Shown piece after piece: positions 1-9,043 of a DNA stretch of 64,000 nt (within the stretch, counting starts at the first letter, position 1; the number at the start of each line of letters is the position of its first letter). Made by a program: the position numbers and the translations under genes. The stretch spans positions 992,001 through 1,056,000 of the forward strand of contig NZ_JABBFY010000001.1 of the NCBI RefSeq assembly GCF_012927115.1, in the 5' to 3' direction. Origin of the DNA: Sphingomonas sp. G-3-2-10. GTDB taxonomy: Bacteria > Pseudomonadota > Alphaproteobacteria > Sphingomonadales > Sphingomonadaceae. The notes below the pieces were generated by a model, which made no database searches, was not told the DNA's origin, and saw only the letters and a list, made by a program, of their open reading frames with translations.

Positions 1-876
1 CCGGCACCATTCGGCGGTTTTCCTGACCTCACCTACCGGGAGGTTGCTGATGGTCCTCCCGAGCCGTCCGCCATGCGCTACCGTGGCCTGTGCGACGCTC
101 AGGCCGGGCATCTCCGAATCCTTGTCACGCGCGATCGTGATTTCCTGGCTGCCGCTCTTGCTGATGCGCCAGATCTGCCGGTCTCCGGGCGCCCATTCGC
201 CGACAAGCCAGTTCACCGGATCGTGCGTGACCACGAAAGCGGTGTGGTGCTTGTCCCGGTTCAGGAAGTCGCGAAGCACGCGATCGATGAACTGCCCGCG
301 GACATTGGCGTCGAGCGATGCTTCGAGCTCGTCGAATAGCAGGACCTCGGGATCGCCAGCGATCGCCCTGGCATAGGCGATCCGTTGCCGCTCGCCGCCT
401 GAAACCGAGGTGCCATGCCCGTCGATCGAGCGGTGATCCGGGCGCTTGTCCCAATTGATCTTGGCGACCTCCGCGCGTTTCAGGACGCTGAGGACCTTCT
501 TTTCCATATCATTCTTGTCGATTTCGCGGAACGTGGTTTTCGCACGGAGTGCCAGTTCGACATGTTGGGCGGCGGTGTGCTGAGGCCACAGCGAGTCCGA
601 CCCTTGCTGCACATAGCCGATATTCTGATAGAATTTGGGGGATACGGCTTTCGATGCGCCGAATGACTCCACGCTGTCCGCAAACTCCCAGTTGATCGTG
701 CCCTGGCTGGCTTTCACGAAGCCGAGCAGCGCGCGCATGATCGAGCTCTTGCCCGATCCGTTCGGCCCCACGAGCAGGTGAAGACTGCCTCGCCTGAACT
801 CGGCCAGCGGGATCGAGATTTTTACATCTCCCCCGACGGACGCGATCAGGCCGTTGATTTCGACGGCGTTCGTCAT
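1..876 (-). CDS. ABC transporter ATP-binding protein (3' end cut by window edge)
   Basis: Nucleotide-binding subunit of an amino-acid-type ABC importer, energising uptake at the inner membrane. The frame is open for 292 codons from the ATG at 876 to base 1, so the C-terminus is missing. Visible motifs are Walker A GPNGSGKSS at about residues 37-45, Q-loop YVQQ near 89-92, signature VSGGE at 158-162, Walker B VLLFDEL at 178-184 and the H-loop THD with His about 218. A DLEASLDA-like D-loop region follows Walker B. The start overlaps the permease stop by 4 bp (ATGA), so the two are translationally coupled. Substrate is inferred from the neighbours only. Confidence 0.9.
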   Translation of the reverse strand, partial: MTNAVEINGLIASVGGDVKISIPLAEFRRGSLHLLVGPNGSGKSSIMRALLGFVKASQGTINWEFADSVESFGASKAVSPKFYQNIGYVQQGSDSLWPQHTAAQHVELALRAKTTFREIDKNDMEKKVLSVLKRAEVAKINWDKRPDHRSIDGHGTSVSGGERQRIAYARAIAGDPEVLLFDELEASLDANVRGQFIDRVLRDFLNRDKHHTAFVVTHDPVNWLVGEWAPGDRQIWRISKSGSQEITIARDKDSEMPGLSVAQATVAHGGRLGRTISNLPVGEVRKTAEWCR

Positions 877-1625
877 CCCTGCTGCCGCATATATCGATCG
901 GACAACATGAAGACCGGAATGGTCAGAAGGGCATAGACCGCCACGACCACGAGAAAGACGCGCGTGTCGTAGGTTTCGTCGAGAATGGTCCGCGAGGTTT
1001 TCATGATGTCATAGGCGCCGATGACGCCGACCAGCGAGCTGAGCTTCAGCGTGGTCGCCCATTCGTTCGTCACGCCGGCTCCGCAGGAGCGCCACAAGGC
1101 AGGAAGTTCGAAATTCCAGCGGAACGACCATCCGTGGGCGCCCGCGGCCCGAGCCGCCTCGACCTGCGCGATGGGGAGGGTTTCGAATGCGCGCACCATC
1201 AGCCGGCAGACGAACACTGCAAGATTCAGCGACAGAAAGACGACTGCCGCGATCCAGGGATTGGCGAACCAGCCCTGGCCGAAAATCAGCAGCACATAGA
1301 CCGGTACGCTGAGCGCGACATAGAGGACTCCGCGCGACACGAGCGACAGGAACTTCCGGTTGGCGAAGGCCGGGCGTGCGATGTAGGCCAGAAATATTCC
1401 CAGCAGCGTCCCCGCAACAATGGAAGCAACGCTGATCCCGACCGTGTTGAAGACACCTTCCGCCAGCAATTCGGACTGCTTGCGACTGAACCAGATGTCG
1501 AAGATCCAGGTGATCGGCTCCCTGAGCAATGCCAGGATGGCCGTCGCCAGGCTGAAGGCCAGCCCGCCGACGATCTGGAACAGGTCAATCGATTGCTTTC
1601 GCGCCCAAGGAATAATGCTGCGCAT
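873..1625 (-). CDS. amino-acid-type ABC transporter permease
   Basis: Inner-membrane permease of the HisM/GlnP type, 250 residues, the usual size. It has about five hydrophobic segments and a recognisable EAA loop (VEAARAAGAHGWSF, about residues 155-168) that docks on the ATPase. The N-terminus (first 55 residues) carries an extra hydrophobic stretch before the transport domain. It lies 34 bp downstream of the binding-protein gene and overlaps the ATPase gene by 4 bp, giving the order binding protein, permease, ATPase on the minus strand. Only one permease gene is visible; a second could lie beyond base 1, or the permease could be a homodimer. Confidence 0.88.
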   Translation of the reverse strand: MRSIIPWARKQSIDLFQIVGGLAFSLATAILALLREPITWIFDIWFSRKQSELLAEGVFNTVGISVASIVAGTLLGIFLAYIARPAFANRKFLSLVSRGVLYVALSVPVYVLLIFGQGWFANPWIAAVVFLSLNLAVFVCRLMVRAFETLPIAQVEAARAAGAHGWSFRWNFELPALWRSCGAGVTNEWATTLKLSSLVGVIGAYDIMKTSRTILDETYDTRVFLVVVAVYALLTIPVFMLSDRYMRQQG

Positions 1626-1659
1626 CTTCCGCCCCCTGCTTCATGGAGATCATTGAAAG

Positions 1660-2487
1660 TTACGCAAACGGAATGACTGGATAGGCTTTCTTCAGGCTCG
1701 CAAAGGCATCGCTGGCCACCAGACTGTCGAGGATCGGGTTGATCTGGGAGAGAAGTTCGATGTTTTCCTTCGAAACTGCCCATGCAATCTGAAGAACGGA
1801 GAAGGGGGCATTTCGCAAGCGATCGACCAGATCGGGGTTCTCGACGATGTACCGGCTGAGGATGAACTGATCCGACATCGCGACATCGGCCCGGCCTTCC
1901 TTCACCGCGCGCGGTGCTGCGGCGAGATCGGGGCCGTCTAGGTTGAGGATCGTCGCGTTGGTGAATTCCCGGCGGACATATTCCGCGCTCTGTTCACCGG
2001 CGACGACCGCGATCCGGATATCCTTGCGGTCGAGCTGTCGCACATCGGTGACATCGTTGAAGCGCGCGTCGTTCGCACGCGTCGCCGCGCCATTGCCCAG
2101 CGAGAACAGGGGTCGGGTGAACGCCACCTTTTCCTGGCGCGCGGGCGTGATGAAGGTGCCGGCGATGCTGAAATCGACTGCACCCTGCTGGATCAGCGGC
2201 GCGAAGGAATCCCAGCTCAGCGACCGCCACTTGATCCTTTCGAGCGGCAGGCGGGCATATTGGGCGAACAGCTTGAACACATCGACGAGGAAGCCCGTGG
2301 GCGGATGCGCCGGCCCCTGATCGGTCGAAATCTCGTAATAGGGAATGAAGCCGACCGTCAGCTTTCCGGACTCGGCCCGCTCTCGCAGCGCCGCGATCGA
2401 ATCCAGCTTGCGGCTGCGGTTGCAACCGCCCATCGCCATGATGCCGCTGGCAGCCATGCCGCCAAGTACGAGCCGACGCGTGGTCAT
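1660..2487 (-). CDS. substrate-binding lipoprotein of amino-acid ABC transporter
   Basis: Periplasmic solute-binding protein of the SBP_bac_3 family (polar amino acids), first gene of the ABC operon. The N-terminus MTTRRLVLGG...MAMGGC combines a twin-arginine pair with a lipobox-like GGC, suggesting Tat export and lipid anchoring. Family-like stretches include the strand around LTVGFIPYYE, the segment FAPLIQQGAVDFSIAG and the run YVRREFTNATIL. I chose the ATG at 2487 because GGGGGAGG sits 5 nt upstream; an in-frame ATG at 2502 lies ahead of that ribosome site and is less likely. About 275 residues, normal for the family. The ligand cannot be told from sequence. Confidence 0.88.
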   Translation of the reverse strand: MTTRRLVLGGMAASGIMAMGGCNRSRKLDSIAALRERAESGKLTVGFIPYYEISTDQGPAHPPTGFLVDVFKLFAQYARLPLERIKWRSLSWDSFAPLIQQGAVDFSIAGTFITPARQEKVAFTRPLFSLGNGAATRANDARFNDVTDVRQLDRKDIRIAVVAGEQSAEYVRREFTNATILNLDGPDLAAAPRAVKEGRADVAMSDQFILSRYIVENPDLVDRLRNAPFSVLQIAWAVSKENIELLSQINPILDSLVASDAFASLKKAYPVIPFA

Positions 2488-2665
2488 TCGAACCTCCCCC
2501 ATTGATCCGAATCGCTACTGTAACCAGCGAAATCCGGCCTGCAAGTAAAGGGGAGGTCAAATCGAGTCAGTTTCAGTCAATATGGACTAAATTTATCCGG
2601 GACTGGAACGGTATAGCTGCGCATCTTGAAGCGGCGGCAAGTGACTGCCGCCGCACTTCAATCGT

Positions 2666-4258
2666 TTATGCGCCTTCGGGACGCCGATGCTTCATTTCGG
2701 CGTTCAGCATCTCCGCCAACAGGAAGGCGAGTTCGAGCGACTGCCCGGCGTTGAGCCGCGGATCGCAATGGGTGTGGTAGCGGTCGGCAAGGCCATGCTC
2801 GGTGATGTCGATCGCGCCGCCGGTGCATTCGGTGACGTTCTGGCCGGTCATCTCGCAATGGATACCGCCGGCGAACGTTCCTTCCGCGCGGTGCACCGCG
2901 AAGAAGCCGCGGACCTCGGCGAGGATGCGCTCGAACGGACGGGTCTTGTAGCCGTTGGCGGCCTTGACGACGTTGCCGTGCATCGGATCGCAGCTCCACA
3001 CCACCGAATGCCCCTCGCGCTTGACCGCGCGGACAAGGGCAGGGAGGCCTGCCTCGATCTTGTCGTGCCCGTACCGGGTGATCAGCGTCATCCGGCCCGG
3101 GATGCGATAGGGGTTCAGCGTGTCGAGCAGGCGCAGCAGCGCATCGGGCTCGAGGCTGGGGCCGCACTTCATGCCGATCGGATTGCCGATGCCGCGCAGG
3201 AATTCGACATGCGCCGATCCCTCGAAGCGGGTGCGGTCGCCGATCCACAGCATGTGCGCGCTGGTGTCGTACCAGTCGCCGGTCAGGCTGTCCTGCCGGG
3301 TCAGCGCCTGCTCATAGGGGAGCAGCAGCGCTTCGTGGCTGGTGTAGAAATCGGTCGCCTTGAGCTGGGGCACGCTGTCGGCGTCGATGCCGCAGGCCTG
3401 CATGAAATCGAGCGCTTCGCCGATGCGGGCGGCCATTTCGGCATAACGATCGGCCCAGGGGCTCTTGCCCATGAAGTCATGAGTCCATTTGTGGACCTGG
3501 TGCAAGTTCGCATAACCGCCGCTGGCGAAGGCGCGCAGCAGGTTCAGCGTGGCGGCGGACTGGTTATAGCCGCGGATCATCCGCGCCGGATCGGGCTTGC
3601 GGCCCTCGGCGGTGAAGGCGATGTCGTTGACATTGTCACCGCGATACGACGGCAGCTCGAGGCCATCGATCGTCTCGGTATCGGCCGAGCGCGGCTTCGC
3701 GAACTGGCCCGCCATGCGGCCGACCTTCACCGTGGGCAGCTTCGACGCATAAGTGAGGACGACCGCCATCTGGAGGATGACGCGGAACGTGTCGCGAATG
3801 TTGTTCGGATGGAACTCGGCGAAGCTTTCGGCGCAGTCGCCGCCCTGGAGCAGGAACGCCTTGCCTTCCGCCACGCGCGCAAGATCGGCGGTGAGATTGC
3901 GCGCTTCCCCCGCGAAGACCAGCGGCGGATAGGAAGCGAGCCGATCGGTGGCGGCATCAAGTGCGACCGGATCGGGGTAGGTCGGCAACTGGCGCGCCTC
4001 GGCCGCTTTCCAGCTGTCGGGCTTCCACTCGCCGACGGTGTCATTATCCGCGCCGCGGACCTCGACATACCAGTCGGCATGATGGGCGATGCCGTTGGCG
4101 GCGATCTGGTTGACCACCTGCGCATTGGCGCGCTTGCCTTCGTCTTCCCAGCCCTGAACGGTCGAGCCCGGCGTGTCGTACCACGCGCCGAACGCGGCTC
4201 GGGAAAGGGAGCGTTCCTCGCGGAAGCGACGGATCTTGTTGCCTGCCAGTGTTGTCAT
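2666..4258 (-). CDS. class II DAHP synthase with N-terminal XRE-type HTH domain
   Basis: First enzyme of the shikimate pathway: condenses phosphoenolpyruvate and erythrose 4-phosphate. Residues about 85-530 are a full class II (plant/AroG-Mtb type) synthase. Candidate active-site residues are Cys142 in [12 protein letters not shown], His427 in CDPMHGN, Glu469 in IHCEMTGQN and Asp499 in THCDPRL. The family is usually about 450-470 residues; this protein is 530. The surplus, residues about 4-60, looks like a Cro/XRE helix-turn-helix ([28 protein letters not shown]). No stop interrupts the join and there is no in-frame ATG between the domains; one in-frame GTG (codon 48) lacks a ribosome site. 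A TTACCC palindrome lies 10-26 bp upstream of the start. Confidence 0.92.
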   Translation of the reverse strand: MTTLAGNKIRRFREERSLSRAAFGAWYDTPGSTVQGWEDEGKRANAQVVNQIAANGIAHHADWYVEVRGADNDTVGEWKPDSWKAAEARQLPTYPDPVALDAATDRLASYPPLVFAGEARNLTADLARVAEGKAFLLQGGDCAESFAEFHPNNIRDTFRVILQMAVVLTYASKLPTVKVGRMAGQFAKPRSADTETIDGLELPSYRGDNVNDIAFTAEGRKPDPARMIRGYNQSAATLNLLRAFASGGYANLHQVHKWTHDFMGKSPWADRYAEMAARIGEALDFMQACGIDADSVPQLKATDFYTSHEALLLPYEQALTRQDSLTGDWYDTSAHMLWIGDRTRFEGSAHVEFLRGIGNPIGMKCGPSLEPDALLRLLDTLNPYRIPGRMTLITRYGHDKIEAGLPALVRAVKREGHSVVWSCDPMHGNVVKAANGYKTRPFERILAEVRGFFAVHRAEGTFAGGIHCEMTGQNVTECTGGAIDITEHGLADRYHTHCDPRLNAGQSLELAFLLAEMLNAEMKHRRPEGA

Positions 4259-4267
4259 GCCGCGCCT

Positions 4268-4284
4268 TTACCCACATGGGGTAA
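4268..4284. promoter_or_regulatory. palindrome upstream of HTH-DAHP synthase (candidate autoregulatory operator)
   Basis: TTACCC-N5-GGGTAA, six-base perfect arms, sits 10-26 bp before the DAHP synthase start. A further GGGTAA half-site occurs at 4321-4326. The position fits an operator, and the fused HTH domain is the obvious candidate to bind it. The link is inference. Confidence 0.5.
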
Positions 4285-4362
4285 GTGAAGGCAAGGATGA
4301 AAATTCAAATGTCCTGATTTGGGTAATGTGGCATTTGCATCGGAGGGCGATACAGTGACGCG

Positions 4363-5007
4363 GTGAGCGCGAAGGAAGTTCTCGAACGGACCGGCGATAT
4401 GCCGCCACTGTTGCGGGCCTTGCTGGTCGCGCGGTTCGGCGCATCGCCGCTAGCCTATCACAACCTCTCTCATATCCGGCACATGCTTGATGGATTTGCG
4501 GCTGTGTTCGCGGACGATCTGAGCGCGCGGGATGCACGGATCGCGCGCCATGCCATCTGGCTACACGACCTGTTCTACGATCCTGCGGCGGCGGACAATG
4601 AGCGGCGCAGCGCGGATATCGGACTGGCGCTGTTGCAGTGGCCCGAGGACGAGATGCGCGATCTCGAAACCTGCGTGATGGCAACGAAGGGCCATGCGAC
4701 AGATCATCCGCTCGCGCGGATCGTGGTGGATCTCGACCTGTCGATCCTCGCGAGCGAGCGTGATGCGTACCGCGACTATGCGCTGGCGATTCGCGAGGAA
4801 TATTCGATGCATCCGGAGGAAGCCTATCGGGCCGGCCGCATCCGCGTGCTCGACCATTTGTGCGACGCCCCGTTGCTGAGACTGTTGTCGGCGTCGCGCG
4901 GCCTGGCCGGGGATGCGCTGGAAACAGCGGCGCGAGCCAATATGCGGTGGGAGCAGGAACGGCTGCGTGGCGGCGGGCCGATCGAGGCGGCGCTTCGCGC
5001 GAATTGA
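4363..5007 (+). CDS. HD-domain metal-dependent phosphohydrolase-like protein
   Basis: Predicted cytoplasmic HD-superfamily hydrolase of the COG4339 type, 214 residues. The metal-binding pattern is visible as YHNLSHIRHM near residues 32-41 and HAIWLHDLFYDP about 63-74, with further His/Asp candidates at KGHATDHPLA and VDLDLSI. Substrate is unknown for this family. The assigned start is GTG at 4363; a GGAGG at 4342-4346 is too far to be a good ribosome site for it, and an ATG at 4399 is an alternative. Transcribed away from the DAHP synthase, sharing the 104-bp divergent intergenic region that contains the TTACCC boxes. Confidence 0.75.
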   Translation: MSAKEVLERTGDMPPLLRALLVARFGASPLAYHNLSHIRHMLDGFAAVFADDLSARDARIARHAIWLHDLFYDPAAADNERRSADIGLALLQWPEDEMRDLETCVMATKGHATDHPLARIVVDLDLSILASERDAYRDYALAIREEYSMHPEEAYRAGRIRVLDHLCDAPLLRLLSASRGLAGDALETAARANMRWEQERLRGGGPIEAALRAN

Positions 5008-5200
5008 CAGGGCGGGGCGGGGTCCCCATCATTGGAGCATGGCCGCCACCGCGACATTCCTGCGCTTTCGCGTCCATTCCGGGCAGCTCGCCGCACGCGC
5101 CTAGCCCGGGTCTCGGCTGGCTGACGCCGCGAGGTCCGGGGTTTCACGAACCTGTTTGATTTGCCGCGGGTCAGCGCGACCCGGCGGCGCACCGACTTCA

Positions 5201-5638
5201 GTGAAAGCGAAACGCGTGGAAAGCACAGAAATCGTGGCGGACGGCAACAGCCGGCCGGCCATCACCCTTATCGATAGCGAATGCGATGCGCTCTATGCGC
5301 TGGCGCTGGCGATCCAGCCGAAATGGCCCGGGCGGGCGGCGCTGCTGCTGACCGAGCTGGACCGGGCGGAGATTCTCCCGGCGTCCGCAATGCCGGACGA
5401 TGTGGTCACCATGAACAGCCGGGTCGAATTCATCGACGACAATAACGGCGCGCTACGCACCGTGAAGCTGGTGTGGCCGCAGGATGCGGACATCGAGGCC
5501 GGGCGCGTGTCGATCCTGTCGCCGGTAGGCACCGGCCTGATCGGGATGCGCGCGGGCGGATCGATCCTGTGGCCCGATCGCGGGCAGCACGACCGGTTGC
5601 TGCGTATCGTGCGGGTGGCGCCACCGGGCGGAGCATGA
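5201..5638 (+). CDS. rnk: Rnk/GreA-type nucleoside diphosphate kinase regulator
   Basis: Small cytoplasmic protein of the GreA/GreB C-terminal family, most like Rnk, which binds RNA polymerase. The diagnostic C-terminal part contains VVTMNSRVEF, an acidic turn, VKLVWPQDAD, VSILSPVGTGLIG and GGSILWP. The frame is open from ATG 5156, but no ribosome site precedes it and a stem-loop (5163-5188) lies just inside, so I prefer a GTG at 5201 (5216 is also possible). Its stop overlaps the start of the next small gene by 4 bp. Function as a nucleotide-pool or transcription-factor regulator is by family only. Confidence 0.75.
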   Translation: MKAKRVESTEIVADGNSRPAITLIDSECDALYALALAIQPKWPGRAALLLTELDRAEILPASAMPDDVVTMNSRVEFIDDNNGALRTVKLVWPQDADIEAGRVSILSPVGTGLIGMRAGGSILWPDRGQHDRLLRIVRVAPPGGA

Positions 5639-5865
5639 GCGTGGAGCAACTCGCGCGGCATCGCTGCACCGGCGACGACGGAACGCCGCTGATCGTTGTG
5701 GAATATCGCCATGTCTTCACCAGCGGGGAGGGCGGCAAGACGCGCAAGCATCGCGGATCGAGCTGGCTCGCGCTGCTCGATGGCGAGCCGGTGCGCTATA
5801 TCGACGCCGCGACCTTCGAAGTGGTCGCCAGCGGCGAGCTGCTGCGGCGCGAGGCAACCGGCTGA
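5635..5865 (+). CDS. small hypothetical protein coupled to rnk
   Basis: A 76-residue protein beginning MSVEQLARHRC; its ATG overlaps the rnk stop as ATGA, so it is translationally coupled. It has no signal peptide and no membrane segment. The middle (IVVEYRHVF...KHRGSSWLALLDGEPVRYIDAATFEVVASGELL) has alternating hydrophobics that suggest a small beta-rich fold. Codon composition matches its neighbours. I do not recognise a family. Its job is probably tied to the Rnk-like protein, because the two are cotranscribed and overlapping. Confidence 0.65.
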   Translation: MSVEQLARHRCTGDDGTPLIVVEYRHVFTSGEGGKTRKHRGSSWLALLDGEPVRYIDAATFEVVASGELLRREATG

Positions 5866-5907
5866 GTTGCGGGTCGTTGTGTGCTGGCAACGACCCGAAG
5901 GACTGCC

Positions 5908-6984
5908 ATGCATGTGCCCAAGGCCCGCAAGGGGATGCCCAGTCCGAAGCTGGACCGGGCGACCTTCCGCAGCCGCTATCTCGAGCAGTTCCGCGATCCC
6001 GCCTTCGATCCGATGCGCGCGGCGATCGACGAGATCGCGGGGGCGGCCTGGGATGCCTATGACAATTCGCGCAAGAGCCCGCAGACGGCGAAGGCCGGGC
6101 CGGGTTATGCCGATCCGGACTACGATCTCTCGACCGACTGGATCGCGGCAAAGGCGGCGGTCGACGCGGCCCGGGCGGAGAATGCTGATCGCGAGGGGCC
6201 GTGCCGCTTCCTGATCGTCAACGGGTCGCCCCGCAGCGAGCACACCTGCCCCGGCGAGATGTCGAAAAGCTGGAGGCTGATCGACATCGCGAAGAAGGCG
6301 TTGGAGGCGGATGACAGCGAGGTAGAGATCCTCGACCTGAGCCGGGTCACCTCCGAATATGGCCGCAACATCCACCCCTGCAAGGCGTGCTTCTCGACGG
6401 CCGCGGCGCTCTGCCACTTTCCGTGCAGCTGCTATCCGAACCATTCGCTCGGCCAAACGCACGACTGGATGAACGAGATCTACCCGATGTGGATCCGCGC
6501 GCATGGCGTGATGATCGTCACGCCGGTCCACTGGTATTCGCCCACCTCGCCGCTGAAGCTGATGATGGACCGTCTGGTCTGCGCGGACGGGGGCAATCCC
6601 GATCCGACTTCCACGCATGGAAAAAAGGCCGAGGAGGCAAAGCAGATCGAGCTGAGGGGGTGGGACTATCCGCGCCAGCTGGCCAACCGCTGCTTCTCCG
6701 TCGTGGTGCATGGCGATGTCGAAGGCGCGGAGAATGTGCGGCGCGCGATCGCCGACTGGCTGCGCTTCATGCAGCTATGCCCGGCTGGCGTCCGCGCCGA
6801 GCTCGACCGCTATATCGGCTATTGGGAACCCTATGCGACCAGCCACGAAGCGCTGGACAAGGACGAGGCGGTTCAGGGCGAAGTACGCAACGCCGCGCTG
6901 ACGTTGCTGGAGGGGGTGCGGCAGGCGCGGGCCGGCATGCAGATCAACGCGGGGAGCCATTTGAAGGCCCCCCGCGAGAAATAG
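5908..6984 (+). CDS. NADPH-dependent FMN reductase / flavodoxin-like oxidoreductase
   Basis: Cytoplasmic oxidoreductase of the NAD(P)H-dependent flavodoxin-like family, about 358 residues. The flavin phosphate loop is visible in FLIVNGSPRSEHTCPGE, and the flavin-ring contacts in VMIVTPVHWYSPTSPLKLMMDRL. A cysteine-rich insert (CKACFSTAAALCHFPCSCYPN) lies between them and is typical of related iron-sulfur-type flavoproteins, although no clear cluster motif is present. The N-terminal 90 residues are an extra helical region. Start ATG 5908 is preceded by GAAGGA with 5-nt spacing; an upstream GTG at 5881 is rejected on that basis. Substrate unknown. Confidence 0.82.
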   Translation: MHVPKARKGMPSPKLDRATFRSRYLEQFRDPAFDPMRAAIDEIAGAAWDAYDNSRKSPQTAKAGPGYADPDYDLSTDWIAAKAAVDAARAENADREGPCRFLIVNGSPRSEHTCPGEMSKSWRLIDIAKKALEADDSEVEILDLSRVTSEYGRNIHPCKACFSTAAALCHFPCSCYPNHSLGQTHDWMNEIYPMWIRAHGVMIVTPVHWYSPTSPLKLMMDRLVCADGGNPDPTSTHGKKAEEAKQIELRGWDYPRQLANRCFSVVVHGDVEGAENVRRAIADWLRFMQLCPAGVRAELDRYIGYWEPYATSHEALDKDEAVQGEVRNAALTLLEGVRQARAGMQINAGSHLKAPREK

Positions 6985-6987
6985 GCG

Positions 6988-8409
6988 TCAGCCCTTCGCG
7001 ACCCAATTGCCGTGAAAGCCGGGGGGAACGCGATGGGGGATGCGGACGCTCGCGACCGGCGCGCCCTCGAACTTGGCCGCGTCGATGATGACCAGGTCGG
7101 TGGTCTCGGCCGGATGATGGACCACCAGGCCGATCAGCCAGCCTTCGTCCTCCGCCGCATCGGCATGGGTCGGCACGAACACGAACTCGCCGGGATAGCG
7201 ATCCGCGCCGAACGCATGAATTTGGCGCGTCCCGGCTTCGAGGTCATGCTTGATCAGATGGTTGGCCGGCAGGAAACCCGCGCCTTCGTTCAGCGCCATC
7301 GTATAGGCATAGCGATAGGGCTGGCCGAATCGGCGCTCGTCGGGGCGAGGGAATTCCTGCGGATTGTCGTCGATCACCGTGCGGGTGACGCGGCCTGCCT
7401 TCGGATCGACGGTCCAGCGTTCGAACGCGCTGTGCGCCGAATCCGGGCCTACGGTGCTTTCGGCGAACATCGTCGTATGCGCGGCGACGTCGAGGATCAC
7501 GGTGCCATCGGGCGCGTCATAGGCGTTGGCGACATGGAAGACGTAGCACGGGTCGACATCGCACCAGATGATCTCGTCCCCACGACCCTCGCGCGGGAGC
7601 AGTCCGACGCGGGCCTTGTGCGCCGGGTTCCATTTGTACGGGAAGCGCGCGCCGCCGATCAGCGCGCGCATCGAGAAGGTGACCGGCAGGTCGAGGACGA
7701 TCGCGTAGCGTGCGGTGATCGCGCAGTCGTGGATCGACGGGCCGTGCTCGACCGCGACCGGCTCCTCGCGGCGCACCTTGCCTTCGGCGGTGACGACCGT
7801 GTGCCAGACATGGCTTTGGTCCTGCCCCTTGTAGCATATCGCATGCAGCTCGCCGGTCAGCGGATCGAGGTGCGGGTGCGCGGTGAAGCTGTGCTGCAGC
7901 GTGCCGTCGAAGGCATTGTAGGCGAGGCTTTCCAACGTCTCGCCCAGCTCGATCGGCGCGACGCCGGCTTCGGTCAGCGCCCAGGTCCGCCCGGCATGGC
8001 CGAGGACGTTGGTGTTGACGATGCTGGTGTCGCCGCGCGGGGAGGGGATCGGCGCTTCGCCGAGCGCGCGCGAGACGTCGGCCGAGCGCGTCCAGCGGTT
8101 ACGATACCACAGCGCCTTGCCGCCCTCGATGCGCAGGCCGTGGACCATGCCGTCGCCGGTGAACCAGTGCCCGCCTGGCTGCGGATCGATCGGGTTCGGC
8201 CCGATGCGGAGATAACGGCCATCGAGCTGCGCGGGGATCGTACCGGTGACGGGCAGGTCCCCGATCGTCAGCTCCTCGCCCATCGGCGCGTGGATGCCTT
8301 CCACGAACGGATTGGGCTTCGCGGACGCAAGGGCGCGGTTGACCTTCGCCAGCGTCATCACGCCGCTGGTCACGGCTGAACGGATCGCGGTTTCGACGGT
8401 GCTTGCCAT
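6988..8409 (-). CDS. carotenoid oxygenase / lignostilbene dioxygenase family protein
   Basis: Non-haem iron dioxygenase of the RPE65/carotenoid cleavage family, about 473 residues. Enzymes of this family cleave a double bond in carotenoids or stilbenes; sphingomonads are known for the lignostilbene members. The iron-binding histidines are visible in order: [27 protein letters not shown] and the C-terminal PPGFHGNW. Start ATG 8409 has GGAG 8 nt upstream. Its promoter (TTGACA at 8464-8469 and TATGTA at 8442-8447, read on the minus strand, 16-bp spacing) lies within the inverted repeat shared with the divergent TetR gene, so repression by that regulator is likely. Substrate is not determinable here. 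Confidence 0.9.
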   Translation of the reverse strand: MASTVETAIRSAVTSGVMTLAKVNRALASAKPNPFVEGIHAPMGEELTIGDLPVTGTIPAQLDGRYLRIGPNPIDPQPGGHWFTGDGMVHGLRIEGGKALWYRNRWTRSADVSRALGEAPIPSPRGDTSIVNTNVLGHAGRTWALTEAGVAPIELGETLESLAYNAFDGTLQHSFTAHPHLDPLTGELHAICYKGQDQSHVWHTVVTAEGKVRREEPVAVEHGPSIHDCAITARYAIVLDLPVTFSMRALIGGARFPYKWNPAHKARVGLLPREGRGDEIIWCDVDPCYVFHVANAYDAPDGTVILDVAAHTTMFAESTVGPDSAHSAFERWTVDPKAGRVTRTVIDDNPQEFPRPDERRFGQPYRYAYTMALNEGAGFLPANHLIKHDLEAGTRQIHAFGADRYPGEFVFVPTHADAAEDEGWLIGLVVHHPAETTDLVIIDAAKFEGAPVASVRIPHRVPPGFHGNWVAKG

Positions 8410-8428
8410 TTTCCGACTCCGGGCTAAA

Positions 8429-8471
8429 TGTTGACGGTGTTTACATACGCTCAATGGTAACAGTGTCAACA
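8429..8471. promoter_or_regulatory. TetR operator overlapping carotenoid oxygenase promoter
   Basis: Two long inverted arms, TGTTGACGGTGTT starting at 8429 and its near-complement ending GTCAACA at 8471, flank the intergenic region. The minus-strand -35 TTGACA and -10 TATGTA of the oxygenase gene fall inside the arms, and the right arm ends on the TetR start codon. This is the expected layout for a TetR-family repressor controlling its own gene and its divergent target. Confidence 0.65.
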
Positions 8472-9043
8472 TGGCTGGCGACGAAGCGAAGAAATATCAT
8501 CATGGCGACCTGCGCGCGGCGTTGATCGATGCGGGGCTGGGCCTGCTGGCCGAGCGATCGGCGGACGAACTGGGCCTGCGCGAAGTCGCGCGCACGGTGG
8601 GGGTCAGTGCGACCGCGGTGTATCGCCATTTTCCGGACAAGAGCGCGTTCCTGACGGCGCTGGCGGCCGAAGGGCTGCGGCTCCTTGGCGCGGCGCAATA
8701 TGCGGCATCCGACGCGGCAGGGGGCGGCAAGAAGGGGTTCGCCGCGACCGGCGCTGCCTATGTGCGCTTCGCCATCGCCAATCCCGCGCTGTTCCGGCTG
8801 GCCTTTTCGGCGGGACCGGACAGCGCGCCACCCTGCTGGGGGCAGGATGATTGGGACGGGCGCGACAATGACGCGTTCCGCCTGCTCCGTCAGAATGCAC
8901 AGCAAGTGTCGCCCGATGACGAAGCCGCGCGCCGTGTGGCGCTGAAGGCATGGGCGCTGGTCCACGGCCTCGCGCTGCTGATCCTCGACGGCCAGATCGT
9001 GCTGAGCGATGCGGAGATCGATGCGGTGGTCGGCGGGATGTAA
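8471..9043 (+). CDS. TetR/AcrR family transcriptional regulator
   Basis: One-component repressor of 190 residues. The N-terminal HTH is clear: [18 protein letters not shown], then [29 protein letters not shown] with the typical YRHFPDK end of the recognition helix. The C-terminal half contains [14 protein letters not shown], the WHG-type TetR C-terminal domain. It is divergent from the carotenoid oxygenase, with 61 bp between start codons filled by the inverted repeat, so it very likely senses a small hydrophobic ligand linked to that enzyme. The start ATG at 8471 forms part of the operator, so the transcript may have little or no leader. Confidence 0.92.
   Translation: MAGDEAKKYHHGDLRAALIDAGLGLLAERSADELGLREVARTVGVSATAVYRHFPDKSAFLTALAAEGLRLLGAAQYAASDAAGGGKKGFAATGAAYVRFAIANPALFRLAFSAGPDSAPPCWGQDDWDGRDNDAFRLLRQNAQQVSPDDEAARRVALKAWALVHGLALLILDGQIVLSDAEIDAVVGGM

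Noticed and set aside
1..876. Possible frameshift in the ABC ATPase, because short frames in other phases also cross it
   Set aside because: The true frame is open from 876 to base 1 with all ATPase motifs in order; it is only truncated by the window edge.
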